Positions 1 to 9,423 of a stretch of DNA of 64,000 bases are shown in pieces. A model generated the notes under the pieces. The model saw nothing but the letters and a program-made list of their open reading frames with translations. It did not search any database and was not told where the DNA came from. Positions within the stretch are counted from its first letter, which is position 1. The number at the start of each line of letters is the position of its first letter. The translations under genes were made by a program, and so were the position numbers. Source of the DNA: Listeria sp. PSOL-1 (GTDB taxonomy: Bacteria; Bacillota; Bacilli; Lactobacillales; Listeriaceae); contig NZ_LR760298.1 of NCBI RefSeq assembly GCF_902806445.1, positions 1,550,001 through 1,614,000 on the forward strand, given 5' to 3'.

Positions 1-1558
1 TAAAACGTTGTATTCAAAAAGCTCAGCATGGTATCATCTTTTTGTTGTCATGACGTTAATGTTCATTTTACTCATTGCGCTCATTCTACCAAAACAAACG
101 CCATTTTTTGCTAATTCCTTGCCTTTTATTAAGGGGCTCTATACTGGGCAAACAGTTGGCTATAGCGAAGATGATTCACAACTCGGCGGTTCTTTAAAAA
201 ATGATGATCGTGAGGTTTTCCGAGTTAAAAGTGACCATGCTCATTATTACCGTGTTGAAGAAAAAGCTTTTTATACGGGTAAGGGTTGGCGAACTTCACA
301 AAACCAGAAAGCTCAAGTTTTCAAAACAAATGATAAGCTTCCACTTAAACTAAACGAAAATGCACAGTCTAAAACAGAACAAGTTGACATTACTTTCGCT
401 AACTCCAATAACTATCTTGTTTATCCATATGGAACGCAACAATTTAATACAGCACAACAAGCGTTTCATTTTTATTCTGACACCGAAAAATTCACATTGA
501 AAAAGCCCATTAAACACTATACGTTACTTCTAAATGAACCCATCTATGATATTGATAAAATGAAGCAAGCTAACTATAACAATTTAAGCACCTCATTTTT
601 AACACAGTATACGCAACTACCGCGCGAATTGCCAAAGCGTGTTCGAAATTTAGCTGCTGAAATCACAAAAAATGCCAAAACAACTTATGATGCCACAAAA
701 GCCATTGAAAATTATTTAAGTTTGAGCGGAAAATTCACTTACAGCATAAAAAATGCTAAAAAAACTTTACCAAATGCAGATTATGTTGACCAATTTTTAT
801 TTGAAACAAAAGTAGGTTATTGTAATGATTTTTCTACATCAATGGTTATCTTGCTTCGCTCTGTTGATATACCCGCTCGTTGGGCAAAAGGGTTTACTAC
901 TGGAAGCAAATTAACAACAAATGATGGTAAAACAATTTACCGAGTGGCAAATAACAATGCTCATTCATGGCCAGAAGTCTACTTTCCAGGAACAGGCTGG
1001 GTTCCCTTTGAACCAACAACCACGTTTGCCAATCCGGAACGCTTTATGAATACTGTGCCAGCTAAGCGTACAAATGATTCGACAAATAAAAATTCGGCTT
1101 CTGCTAAAAAAAATAGCTCTTCAAATAAAGCTAAACAACAACCTAAAGAAAACAAATCAGCTGAAAAAAAAGCTGGTCAATTAACGCTTCGTTTCTCGAC
1201 TTGGCTATGGGTCCCTGTGATTCTATTTGCGCTCTTTTTGTTGCTTGTGATTCTTTTTGGACAACGCATTAAACTTTTTCTTTTTAAAAAGCAATTAAAT
1301 AATCCGAAAACTACTTTTGATACAGCCTATTTAAGCTTGTTAAGTCTACTTGAAAAAGGTTACTTAAAAAGAAAAAAAGTGGAAACATTGACAAATTACG
1401 CTAAACATGTCGATCAATATTACCAGACAAATCGAATGACAAAACTTACAGCTCGATATGAAGATCTGGTCTACGGTAAAGTATCTGTTCCGTTTGAAAC
1501 CTATCGTCATGATTTTCATGCTATGTTATTAATCTTGAAGCGTAAAAGGAGAAATTAA
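1..1558 (+). CDS. TgpA-like transglutaminase-domain membrane protein (5' end outside window)
   Basis: Only the C-terminal ~518 residues are present; the frame stays open to base 1, so the start and probably several N-terminal membrane helices lie upstream. A membrane helix follows the first ~10 visible residues. An extracytoplasmic stretch then carries a transglutaminase-like core with the catalytic Cys in GYCNDFSTSMV, the His in NNAHSWPEVYFPG and the acidic residue in WVPFEPT. A Lys/Ser/Asn-rich linker precedes a second helix (WLWVPVILFALFLLLVILFG) and a ~90-residue cytoplasmic tail. This is the layout of YebA/TgpA-type proteins, which normally follow moxR and DUF58 genes in one operon (family knowledge; those genes are not in view). 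The substrate is unknown. A strong hairpin terminator follows directly. Confidence 0.85.
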   Translation, partial: KTLYSKSSAWYHLFVVMTLMFILLIALILPKQTPFFANSLPFIKGLYTGQTVGYSEDDSQLGGSLKNDDREVFRVKSDHAHYYRVEEKAFYTGKGWRTSQNQKAQVFKTNDKLPLKLNENAQSKTEQVDITFANSNNYLVYPYGTQQFNTAQQAFHFYSDTEKFTLKKPIKHYTLLLNEPIYDIDKMKQANYNNLSTSFLTQYTQLPRELPKRVRNLAAEITKNAKTTYDATKAIENYLSLSGKFTYSIKNAKKTLPNADYVDQFLFETKVGYCNDFSTSMVILLRSVDIPARWAKGFTTGSKLTTNDGKTIYRVANNNAHSWPEVYFPGTGWVPFEPTTTFANPERFMNTVPAKRTNDSTNKNSASAKKNSSSNKAKQQPKENKSAEKKAGQLTLRFSTWLWVPVILFALFLLLVILFGQRIKLFLFKKQLNNPKTTFDTAYLSLLSLLEKGYLKRKKVETLTNYAKHVDQYYQTNRMTKLTARYEDLVYGKVSVPFETYRHDFHAMLLILKRKRRN

Positions 1559-1565
1559 AATCAAA

Positions 1566-1604
1566 TTAAAAGCCGAAAAAGAAGGTTTCTTTTTCGGCTT
1601 TTAA
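1566..1604 (+). terminator. intrinsic terminator after the transglutaminase gene
   Basis: An 18-bp near-perfect stem (TTAAAAGCCGAAAAAGAA paired with TTCTTTTTCGGCTTTTAA) around a 3-nt loop lies 8 bases after the stop codon. It separates this gene from the convergent giant Ig-repeat gene. Its near symmetry means it could act from either side. Confidence 0.85.
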
Positions 1605-1706
1605 TGCGAGAACCAATCAAATTTGGACATCTCATCTTATACTTTTTTAGTTAGAACACGTGCATTGATACGATACATATTTTCTGTTATGTTCTACAAA
1701 TTTTGA

Positions 1707-4700
1707 TTATTTTTGCACAATGACATTGACTCTATTGACAACTTTAAGTTGACTATCTAAGCCAACGATTTCAAATGTGTCTTGCCAATTTGCTGCGGTA
1801 ATTGTTTCTGTGACATAGATATCATAGGTGCCATCTGGGTTGATTTTCCCTGTACGTACGGGGATACCGTTTTGATACAAACGAACGTATTGGATGTCTG
1901 CGCCCATGTTTCCATGTACATAAGACCAGCTGCCTACTGTATAAGGGCCGCTTGTGATATCAAGTTTGTAATCTCTTACCTTATCGATCGCTACTGCGGC
2001 ATGTGCTACTTCTTTTCCTTTACTGTTCAGTGCGACAACTTCTGCTTGGTCGGTTAGACTGGTTATCCACTGATTGGCATTCGAAATGGTATACGCTGAA
2101 GCGGTTCCTTTCACGCCTTCGGCTACGATGGTGCCGTTGACTTTTAAGATAACTTTGGCTACATCCGCGCCAAAAGTCCCGACTATGGTAGCGTCACCTA
2201 ACAGATATGGAGAAGCAGTTAGGCTATAATTATAGTTTCCTGTGATAGGGACATGGATGGTCACTTGATTTTGTTTTGTGCGATCTTGAGAGACTAATTG
2301 AACGACATCATTGGGTTGGATTTCATAGCTGTTCATGTTCGCGAAGGCAAATGTTCCATTCGCTGTGACACTCGTTTCTGCGACGCCAATGCCATTAATC
2401 TTCAATGTGACATATTTAACATCTGCTCCAGCTGTCCCTGTTAGAGTTGCTGTTTTTATAACATAGCCATTGGTTGCTAAACTATAATCATAATTTCCTG
2501 TCACTGGGACATAGATACGATTTTGCTCTCTGTATTTTTTGTCAACGCCAATGATTTCGACTTTGTCAGTAGGTGTGACCTCAACGCTAGTAAATTTATA
2601 CGTATGTGTGGTTGGATCCAGTGTCGCTTGTTGTTGGATCGTTCCATTAACGACTAGACGAACATAAGCGATATCTTGTCCATAGGTGCCTGTCAGGATT
2701 GGATCCTTGAAGTTATAGGAATCTGCTTTTAAGCTGTAATCATAGTTGCCGAGTAGGGAAATGGCGATGCGGTTTTGTTCGACATAACGTGCATCGACAC
2801 CCACGACGTCGACTTTGTCTGTGCTTTGAAGATCATATTTTTTCATATTGGTGAATGTATAGTTGCCTTGGTCATCTAAGATCGCTTGGGCTTCTGTTTT
2901 ACCGTTTATGATCAAGCGAACGTAAGCGATATTTGTGCCGTGCGTTCCACTTAGTGTATTCTCTGTAATCATGAAGGGTTTGGCTGTTAAGGTGTTGTCT
3001 AAGCTTCCTGATAATGGCACATTGATTCGTGCGTATTCTTTGTACATGCTATCCACACCAACGACCTCGACTTGATCCAAATGAGAGCGGATGAAAGCAG
3101 ATGCTTTGTTAAAGGTGTAATTCCCTTGGCCGTCTGTGATCGCTTGGGCTTCAACTTTGCCATTCACAAATAAGCGGATATACGCCAAGTGACTGCCATA
3201 CGTTCCGGTCAGTTGTGCACTTCCTAAACGATAAGAATCAACGGTTAAATGATCATCTTGTAAATCACCGCCGGTGGTTGGGACGATTTTTCTTGCGTGC
3301 TCTACGTAGCGTTTATCGACACCAACGATTTCGATTTTATCTGTTCCACGCGTTACATATTTGTCTACATTGTTAAAGGTGTAACGGCCTTGACCGTCTG
3401 TGATCGCTTGGGCTTCGACTTTGCCGTTCACAAATAAGCGGATATACGCTAAGTCTTTCCCGTGAGTTCCGGTAATGGTTTTGGTTCCGGTTTGATAGCT
3501 TGTTGGTACGGTTAAGCTATAATCGATTTCACCTGTGACAGGGATGGCTTTTCTTGCCTGTTCTACGTAGCGTTGGTCAACGCCGACGATGTCGACTTGG
3601 TCTGCATTTTTAGTGATATATTTGTCTGCATTGTTGACGGTGTAGTTGCCTTGACTGTCTGTTGTAGCTTGGGTTACGACTTTGCCATTTACGAATAAGC
3701 GAATATACGCTAGGCCTTTACCGTAAGTTCCAGTAATGGTTTTGGTTCCGATTTGATAATTTGTTGGTACGGTTAAGCTATAATCGATTTCGCCTGTGAC
3801 AGGGACGGCTTTTCTTGTTTGTTCTACGTAGCGTTGGTCAACACCTACGATGTCAACTTGATCTGTGTTTTTAGTGATATATTTGTCTGCATTGTTGATG
3901 GTGTAGTTGCCTTGACTGTCTGTTGTGGCTTGGGTTACGACTTTGCCATTTATGAATAAACGAATATACGCTAGGCCTTTGCCATAAGTTCCAGTAATGG
4001 TTTTTGTGCCCATTGCGTAACTTTTTGGTACGGTTAAGCTATAATCTAGGACAGCTTTTACGGTGGTGGTGGCGGCCGCACTCTCTTGTTTAGAGCCTTC
4101 TTTGGCTGTGACATGGATTACGGTGCCAGCGGTTTGTTTGGTGATGGTGATCGTATAGATCCCGCTTCCGTTTGCGCTGCCGGTTCCAATGACTTGGCCT
4201 GCTACTTTTGCTGTGATCGTGCTGTATGGGGTGGCGGTTCCGTTTAACTCACTGTCGGTGTCTTTGACGGGATTTACTTTTGGTGTCGCCGTTTTGTTCG
4301 AAACAACCGTTGTGGTGGCGGCCGCACTTTTTTGTTTGTTTTCTTCTTTGGCTGTGACACTAATTACGGTGCCGGCGCTTTGTTTGGTGATGGTGATCGT
4401 GTAGATCCCGCTTCCGTTTGCGCTACCGGTGCCGATGATTTCACCTGCTACTTTCGCTGTGATCGTGCTGTACGGGGCGGCGGTTCCGCTTAACTCACTG
4501 TCGGTGTCTTTGACGGGATTTACTTTTGGTGTCGCCGTTTTGTTCGAAACAACCGTTGTGGTGGCGGCCGCACTTTCTTGTTTGTTTTCTTCTTTGGCTG
4601 TGACACTAATTACGGTGCCGGCGCTTTGTTTGGTGATAGTGATTGTGTAGATCCCGCTTCCGTTTGTGCTACCGGTTCCGATGATTTCACCTGCTACTTT

Positions 4701-7301
4701 CGCTGTGATCGTGCTGTACGGGGCAGCGGTTCCGCTTAATTCGCTATCGGTATCTTTGACTGTGTTTATTGTTGGTGCTGATGTTTTGCTTGCGATAACC
4801 GTTGTGGTCACAGAAGCACTTTCCTCTTTCCCGCTCGCTTTTGCGGTTACACTAATGACTGTACTTGCTGGTTGACTTGGAATGCCAATAGCATAACTTC
4901 CATTACTATCGGCAACGCCTGTTTTAATCACTTGGCCACTTATTTTGATGCTTACTATACTATTAGGCGTAGCTGTCCCTGTGATCAATACATCGGCATC
5001 GGTCACTGTATTTACAGTCGGTGTATTTGTTTTTCCTGCTGCTTGTACAATGGTTATTGTTGCGGTACTTTCTTGTTTGCTTCCATTTTTAGCAGTAACA
5101 CTTAATTCAGTTCCAGCCGTTTGCATAGCAGTTAGAGTCAGTAGATAATTCCCGCTACTGTTAGCTTGACCGGAAGCAATAACGGTACCTCCTGCTTTTA
5201 CAAGAATTTGGCTATAAGGTTCTGCAGTACCGCTAATGGTTGTATCTACAGTATTAACGGGGTTTACAGTTGGTGCCGCTGTTTTGTTTGAAAGAACTGT
5301 TGTGGTAACAGCGATACTTTCTTGTTTGGCTCCTTCTTTCGCTGTGACGCTAACCACGGCGCCGGCAGATTGTTTCGTAATCGTAATTGAATAATTTCCA
5401 CTGCCATTTGCACTGCCGGTTCCTATAACTTGGCCGCCTACTTTCGCTGTGATGATACTATAAGGGGCGGCGGTTCCGCTTAATTCGCTATCAGTATCTT
5501 TGACTGGGTCCACTTTTGGTGTCGCCGTTTTGTTTGCGATAACCGTTGTCGTTACTGCTGCACTTTCTTGCTTAGACCCTTCTTTCGCTGTAACACTAAC
5601 TACAGTTCCAGCAGATTGTTTCGTGATCGTAATGGTGTAAATACCACTACCATTTGCACTGCCAGTTCCAATGACTTGGCTACCTACTTTAGCAGTGATT
5701 GTGCTATAGGGTGCAGCCGTTCCGCTTAATTCGCTATCGGTATCTTTGACTGTGTTCACTTTCGGTGTCGCTGTTTTGTTTGCGATAACCGTTGTTGTTA
5801 CTGCTGCACTTTCTTGCTTAGACCCTTCTTTTGCTGTGACACTAACCACAGTTCCAGCAGATTGTTTTGTGATGGTGATGGTATAGTTGCCACTTCCGTT
5901 TGCAGTGCCAATTCCTATAACTTGACTACCTACTTTAGCCGTTACTGTACTATTTGGGGTAGCGGTTCCTGTTACCTCGCTATCAGTATCTTTGATTGGG
6001 TCCACTTTTGGTATAGCCGTTTTATTTGCGATAACCGTTGTCGTTACTGCTGTACTTTCTTGCTTAGATCCCTCTTTTGCTGTGATACTAACTACAGTTC
6101 CAGCTGGTTGTTTCATAATCGTAATTGAATAATTTCCACTACCATTTGCACTGCCGGTTCCTATAACTTGGCTACCTACTTTAGCCGTTATTGTACTATT
6201 TGGGACAGCGGTTCCTGTTATTTCGCTATCGGTATCTTTGACTGGATCTACTTTCGGTGTCGCTGTTTTGTTTGCGATAACGGTTGTTGTTACTGCTGCA
6301 CTTTCTTGTTTAGATCCTTCTTTCGCTGTGACACTAACTACAGTTCCAGCGGATTGTTTAGCAATTGCAATCGAGTAAATTCCGCTACTATTCGCACTCC
6401 CTGTTCCGATGACTTGACTGTTTACTTTAGCGATGACTGTACTATTTGGGGCGGCGGTTCCTGTAATTTGTGTGTCTGTATCAGTTATGTTATTAATCGT
6501 TGGTGTAGCTGTAACAGGTGCATTACCAACCACTACAGCCGTTTCTCCGCTTGATAACTTATTAGGTGCCTGCGCGCTTGTATATAAAATTATCCCTTTT
6601 TTCTGTGCCGGTATACTTACTGTAAATTGACCAGCTGAATTTGCATGACTTGACCCAAGTGCTAGAAATCTATCCAAGGAATCTCTGGTCCCTATCATAA
6701 TTTGAGCATTAGGTTCTGCAGTACCAGTTACAGTTTTGTCAATTTCAGTTACAGGATTTACTACTGGTCTCGCTGTAATTTCTGAATTGCCTCCATCACT
6801 ATCACCTGCTTTTACTGCTCTTATGTTTCCTATTCTCAATACTGCTGCTGCGGCTTTATTATTACTTGATACGATTCCCTCTACAGCTCCATATCCATAA
6901 ACTTTAGCTGTCGTTGTCGTTGCTGTAAAAGCTGGTGATGTCACTGTCATCTCTCGATCATAGACTTGTGTTCCCATACCATTAACTGGTAAGTAAACTA
7001 GGGATTCAAGCCCACTTCTGATATAATCATTAACGACGATAGAAGGTATTACAGCTACATTTCCAACTGCAGTTAAAGGTGTTGCAGTAACTGAATGGAT
7101 CACCATATCAGCTTTTATTGTGTAGCTTTGCCCAGGAGTAAGCCCACTTACTGTAAACACTTGACTTTGCCCTCCACGTTGATCGACAGTGTATTGATCC
7201 CATGTTCCTGAAGCAGAAACCTTTGCAAATGCTGATAAAGGTTGCATGAGCGTCATGCTTAACATCATTAATGTTAAAATTACTATAAAACTTTTCTTCA
7301 C
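1707..7301 (-). CDS. giant secreted Ig-repeat protein (1864 aa)
   Basis: The start is GTG at 7301, behind an AGGGG ribosome site. An N-terminal signal peptide (about residues 1-27, ending ALSAFAK-like) precedes a ~150-residue jelly-roll-like domain. Then come 11 tandem bacterial Ig (Big_6-like) repeats of ~82 aa, each with a TP.V..VKDTDSELSGTA-type opening. After these are 9 repeats of ~85 aa with the core YIRLFVNGKV.QA and EVVGVD, resembling the Big_15-type Ig domains of Listeria surface proteins. No LPXTG, GW, LysM or WxL anchor and no C-terminal membrane helix is visible, so the protein is secreted or held non-covalently. It ends the minus-strand polysaccharide block and shares architecture with the 1049-aa protein at the other end. 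A matrix or adhesin role is inference. Confidence 0.85.
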   Translation of the reverse strand: MKKSFIVILTLMMLSMTLMQPLSAFAKVSASGTWDQYTVDQRGGQSQVFTVSGLTPGQSYTIKADMVIHSVTATPLTAVGNVAVIPSIVVNDYIRSGLESLVYLPVNGMGTQVYDREMTVTSPAFTATTTTAKVYGYGAVEGIVSSNNKAAAAVLRIGNIRAVKAGDSDGGNSEITARPVVNPVTEIDKTVTGTAEPNAQIMIGTRDSLDRFLALGSSHANSAGQFTVSIPAQKKGIILYTSAQAPNKLSSGETAVVVGNAPVTATPTINNITDTDTQITGTAAPNSTVIAKVNSQVIGTGSANSSGIYSIAIAKQSAGTVVSVTAKEGSKQESAAVTTTVIANKTATPKVDPVKDTDSEITGTAVPNSTITAKVGSQVIGTGSANGSGNYSITIMKQPAGTVVSITAKEGSKQESTAVTTTVIANKTAIPKVDPIKDTDSEVTGTATPNSTVTAKVGSQVIGIGTANGSGNYTITITKQSAGTVVSVTAKEGSKQESAAVTTTVIANKTATPKVNTVKDTDSELSGTAAPYSTITAKVGSQVIGTGSANGSGIYTITITKQSAGTVVSVTAKEGSKQESAAVTTTVIANKTATPKVDPVKDTDSELSGTAAPYSIITAKVGGQVIGTGSANGSGNYSITITKQSAGAVVSVTAKEGAKQESIAVTTTVLSNKTAAPTVNPVNTVDTTISGTAEPYSQILVKAGGTVIASGQANSSGNYLLTLTAMQTAGTELSVTAKNGSKQESTATITIVQAAGKTNTPTVNTVTDADVLITGTATPNSIVSIKISGQVIKTGVADSNGSYAIGIPSQPASTVISVTAKASGKEESASVTTTVIASKTSAPTINTVKDTDSELSGTAAPYSTITAKVAGEIIGTGSTNGSGIYTITITKQSAGTVISVTAKEENKQESAAATTTVVSNKTATPKVNPVKDTDSELSGTAAPYSTITAKVAGEIIGTGSANGSGIYTITITKQSAGTVISVTAKEENKQKSAAATTTVVSNKTATPKVNPVKDTDSELNGTATPYSTITAKVAGQVIGTGSANGSGIYTITITKQTAGTVIHVTAKEGSKQESAAATTTVKAVLDYSLTVPKSYAMGTKTITGTYGKGLAYIRLFINGKVVTQATTDSQGNYTINNADKYITKNTDQVDIVGVDQRYVEQTRKAVPVTGEIDYSLTVPTNYQIGTKTITGTYGKGLAYIRLFVNGKVVTQATTDSQGNYTVNNADKYITKNADQVDIVGVDQRYVEQARKAIPVTGEIDYSLTVPTSYQTGTKTITGTHGKDLAYIRLFVNGKVEAQAITDGQGRYTFNNVDKYVTRGTDKIEIVGVDKRYVEHARKIVPTTGGDLQDDHLTVDSYRLGSAQLTGTYGSHLAYIRLFVNGKVEAQAITDGQGNYTFNKASAFIRSHLDQVEVVGVDSMYKEYARINVPLSGSLDNTLTAKPFMITENTLSGTHGTNIAYVRLIINGKTEAQAILDDQGNYTFTNMKKYDLQSTDKVDVVGVDARYVEQNRIAISLLGNYDYSLKADSYNFKDPILTGTYGQDIAYVRLVVNGTIQQQATLDPTTHTYKFTSVEVTPTDKVEIIGVDKKYREQNRIYVPVTGNYDYSLATNGYVIKTATLTGTAGADVKYVTLKINGIGVAETSVTANGTFAFANMNSYEIQPNDVVQLVSQDRTKQNQVTIHVPITGNYNYSLTASPYLLGDATIVGTFGADVAKVILKVNGTIVAEGVKGTASAYTISNANQWITSLTDQAEVVALNSKGKEVAHAAVAIDKVRDYKLDITSGPYTVGSWSYVHGNMGADIQYVRLYQNGIPVRTGKINPDGTYDIYVTETITAANWQDTFEIVGLDSQLKVVNRVNVIVQK
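1710..4050 (-). repeat. 9 in-frame RLFVNG-type Ig repeats
   Basis: Nine ~85-residue C-terminal units are encoded here. Most have a Y.LT....Y..GT..TGTYG opening, a RLFVNGKV core and a D.VEVVGVD closing strand. The first three are the most alike. The last (YKLDITSGPYTVG) is diverged and forms the C-terminus. The same unit occurs five times in the 1049-aa protein at 20407-23556. Confidence 0.8.
4060..6790 (-). repeat. 11 in-frame Big_6-type repeats, some nearly identical
   Basis: This is the coding part of the 82-aa (246-bp) repeats in the giant Ig protein. The octamer GCGGCCGC occurs at 4072, 4318 and 4564, exactly 246 bp apart, and the units between are almost identical in DNA. That indicates recent tandem duplication or gene conversion at this end of the array. 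Units toward 6790 are more diverged and more AT-rich. Confidence 0.85.
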
Positions 7302-7590
7302 TTCTATTTCCCCTCGCTCCTATATGATAACAACAAAACTTTTTGTATAAAATTTCTCCTCCCTCTTTAGTTTCTTTATAAATAATAATAAATTTTTTTA
7401 CACAAGTATGTAGATAGTTTGTGAAAATTAAATGGAAAATTGTTAAAAGTTTCCATTATCAATGATTTTTTATATAAAAACTGTTCTAGTATTCAATTCT
7501 GATTTATTGTTAACTATTAAAAAACTGTGGTCAATTTAAAACTTCTTTTGATGAATTTGAAACTCATATGATTTAAAAAATTAGCCCAGG
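7302..7590. other. AT-rich upstream region of the giant Ig gene
   Basis: No gene is visible. The stretch is strongly AT-rich, as expected for the leader and promoter of the minus-strand giant Ig gene. Near the gene lies an AGGGG ribosome site. No clear Crp/Fnr-type or PrfA-type dyad was found. Confidence 0.4.
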
Positions 7591-7599
7591 TAATATATT

Positions 7600-7760
7600 T
7601 CAAACACAACAAGCTGATAGAAAACGTTTTCATTTAAAAGATTTGCCAGAATCCGGAAACAGATCATACGACTTATACGTAAGAACCGGAAGTCTGGCAA
7701 ACGAACTGCAAGCACTTGTCGCCGCTTTATTTTGTTTATGTCACAGGCCCATCGAAAAGA
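7600..7760. repeat. dispersed ~160-bp palindromic element, copy A
   Basis: The core is TTTGCCAGAATCCGG facing CCGGAAGTCTGGCAAA, and the right flank is GCACTTGTCGCCG then CTTTATTTTGTTTATG. The right half (about 7678-7745) closely matches copy B at 47095-47262 and, less well, copy C at 50215-50371. It lies between two minus-strand genes. Open frames crossing it look like chance. It may be a MITE-like or BIME-like element able to fold into a long hairpin. Confidence 0.7.
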
Positions 7761-7887
7761 GTATCGATCACTATTCATAATTGGAAACAGACTGGCAACT
7801 AAAATAAAAAAATTTTACTTTCTCAAACAGAAAATAAAATCATTTTAATTCTTTTTCGCTTTTCAAATTCGCCCTCAAGGTTCACCT

Positions 7888-8652
7888 CTATTTCTCCACT
7901 GTTAACTCTTTGAATTTTTCGTATAAGCGTTTATAATATTTTGACTCATAATGCGCTACAGAATGACCAAAGGGGTAAAGAGCATCACCAATGTATGGTT
8001 CACTTAGCATATCAATCGTTTTAGCATTCGGAAACACCTGTAGAAAGAGACGATCTAAAATACGCCAATCATCATTATATTGAGCCAATTTATCAAGGTT
8101 TGAGTACGCAATGATTTTTCTCGTTTCATCAAAGTAACGAGTTGTGAGCTGCCCTTGATTTAAAATAATCCTTTCCTCTTCAATATACGGCAAAACCTTT
8201 GTTTTAAAAGCCTCCAATGCTTCTTTAAATCGTTGTTGAAAAACAAGTGGATCATCATGCGTTAACATATTTTTAAAGGGAAGGTCATTCCTAATCTGGC
8301 TTTGCTCAATGATAGGGGAAATCGTGACAGCTACATCTGATTCAATAAAACCTACACTCTTTAATGCATCTGTATATAAATCAATCAATAAATAATCAAT
8401 CTTTTCTTTTTTAAGCTCTTTAAAAAACGTTTTCTCAAAATCAGTTTGAACAAATTTTTTCTTTGTATCTGGAATATCATCGTAACTAGAAATATCGAGA
8501 GAAAATGGCTTTGTCATAAGCGCAATAATGGATGAATGAAACTGTGTAAATGAAACGGAAAAATCTTCTTTATACTCAGGATTAAAATAGGGATCAGAGC
8601 TTAAAAAGTTTCTGCTAAAACAAGTTCCAAGAACACCAATTTTTTGAACCAA
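7888..8652 (-). CDS. DUF6270-like protein, last gene of the polysaccharide locus
   Basis: 254 aa, no signal peptide. The N-terminus MVQKIGVLGTCFSRNFL has the G-x-C-x-S/T-R-x pattern I associate with DUF6270 proteins, which are common in capsule and teichoic-acid loci. The fold may be SGNH-hydrolase-like, with the Ser/Cys near residue 11-13 as a possible active-site region. The C-terminal AHYESKYYKRLYEKF helix is also typical. It lies 6 bp after the preceding gene, so the two are probably cotranscribed. A transfer or modification role on the polymer is inference, and the family assignment is from memory of the motif. Confidence 0.6.
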   Translation of the reverse strand: MVQKIGVLGTCFSRNFLSSDPYFNPEYKEDFSVSFTQFHSSIIALMTKPFSLDISSYDDIPDTKKKFVQTDFEKTFFKELKKEKIDYLLIDLYTDALKSVGFIESDVAVTISPIIEQSQIRNDLPFKNMLTHDDPLVFQQRFKEALEAFKTKVLPYIEEERIILNQGQLTTRYFDETRKIIAYSNLDKLAQYNDDWRILDRLFLQVFPNAKTIDMLSEPYIGDALYPFGHSVAHYESKYYKRLYEKFKELTVEK

Positions 8653-8658
8653 AATTTC

Positions 8659-9423
8659 TCACTTCCTCAATAGATTTTGTAAAGTCTCTTTTAAATATGG
8701 TGGAAAATAAATTGCTACTTCTTGATGCTTTTCATAGTCTCTTTTATCTTCAAATACTTGATAACCATTTTTCTTTAGATCTTCTAATAAGAAAGAAATA
8801 TGCTCATCATACGTATGTTCTACAGTTGAATAGTGGAGATAAAATTTTGTTTGCTGTGATTCTTTGTTTAAGATTCTATCTTTTATTAAACGATTTAAAT
8901 AAGGGACAGAAAATTCATGATTCCCACCTGTCATTCCTAGTAATGTTTTTCTTTTTTCAGGAATATCTGTCAAATAGTTACCTAATAAATACTGAGGAGC
9001 CCCGGCAATGACGGCATCTGCTTTCAACTTCAAGCCATAATACATCGCAGCATATCCCCCTTTGCTTGTTCCAATAAAAATAACTTCTTTATACTTCTTT
9101 CGTTTTACGATCTTTTGAATTAAGCTAGTCACCATATCTTCTGGGCTTTTTGCACCAAAATGAAACAAGTAATAACCGCCTACTTGATTGTACCCAAATT
9201 TATCAAGAATAAATAGTTTGTCCGCATTTAATGACTGCGTCGTTTTAAGATAATTGTAAGTCGCTGGCATACCTGGTCTTGGGAAAGCACTGAAAATGAC
9301 AATTAAGCGATCATGTGCTTTTTTCTTTTTAAACAGATATTGAAGCGAGACACCTCGTTCACCGTGCTCTTTTTTGCTGATTAGCTTAAAGCACAGGTTA
9401 ACCAACTTTTTTTTCATTTTCAC
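8659..9423 (-). CDS. alpha/beta-hydrolase-fold protein, XcbB/CpsF-like
   Basis: 254 aa, cytoplasmic. A nucleophile-elbow motif GTSKGGYAAMYYG (about residues 118-130) sits after a predicted strand EVIFI, as in alpha/beta hydrolases. The later segment VEHTYDEH supplies a candidate His. The overall pattern recalls XcbB/CpsF-type capsule proteins and Asp2-like esterase folds. The start is either the GTG at 9423 or the ATG two codons inside; an AAAGGAA site fits both. It overlaps the end of the polymerase gene by 26 bp. Likely roles are polymer transfer or O-acyl tailoring; I cannot choose between them. Confidence 0.55.
   Translation of the reverse strand: MKMKKKLVNLCFKLISKKEHGERGVSLQYLFKKKKAHDRLIVIFSAFPRPGMPATYNYLKTTQSLNADKLFILDKFGYNQVGGYYLFHFGAKSPEDMVTSLIQKIVKRKKYKEVIFIGTSKGGYAAMYYGLKLKADAVIAGAPQYLLGNYLTDIPEKRKTLLGMTGGNHEFSVPYLNRLIKDRILNKESQQTKFYLHYSTVEHTYDEHISFLLEDLKKNGYQVFEDKRDYEKHQEVAIYFPPYLKETLQNLLRK

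Noticed and set aside
4189-5148. Several plus-strand frames of 67-77 aa with similar sequence
   Set aside because: They repeat only because they are antisense to the tandem Ig repeats of the minus-strand gene.
7581-7778. 65-aa minus-strand open frame
   Set aside because: It lies wholly in palindromic element A, has no ribosome site and no likeness to a known protein.
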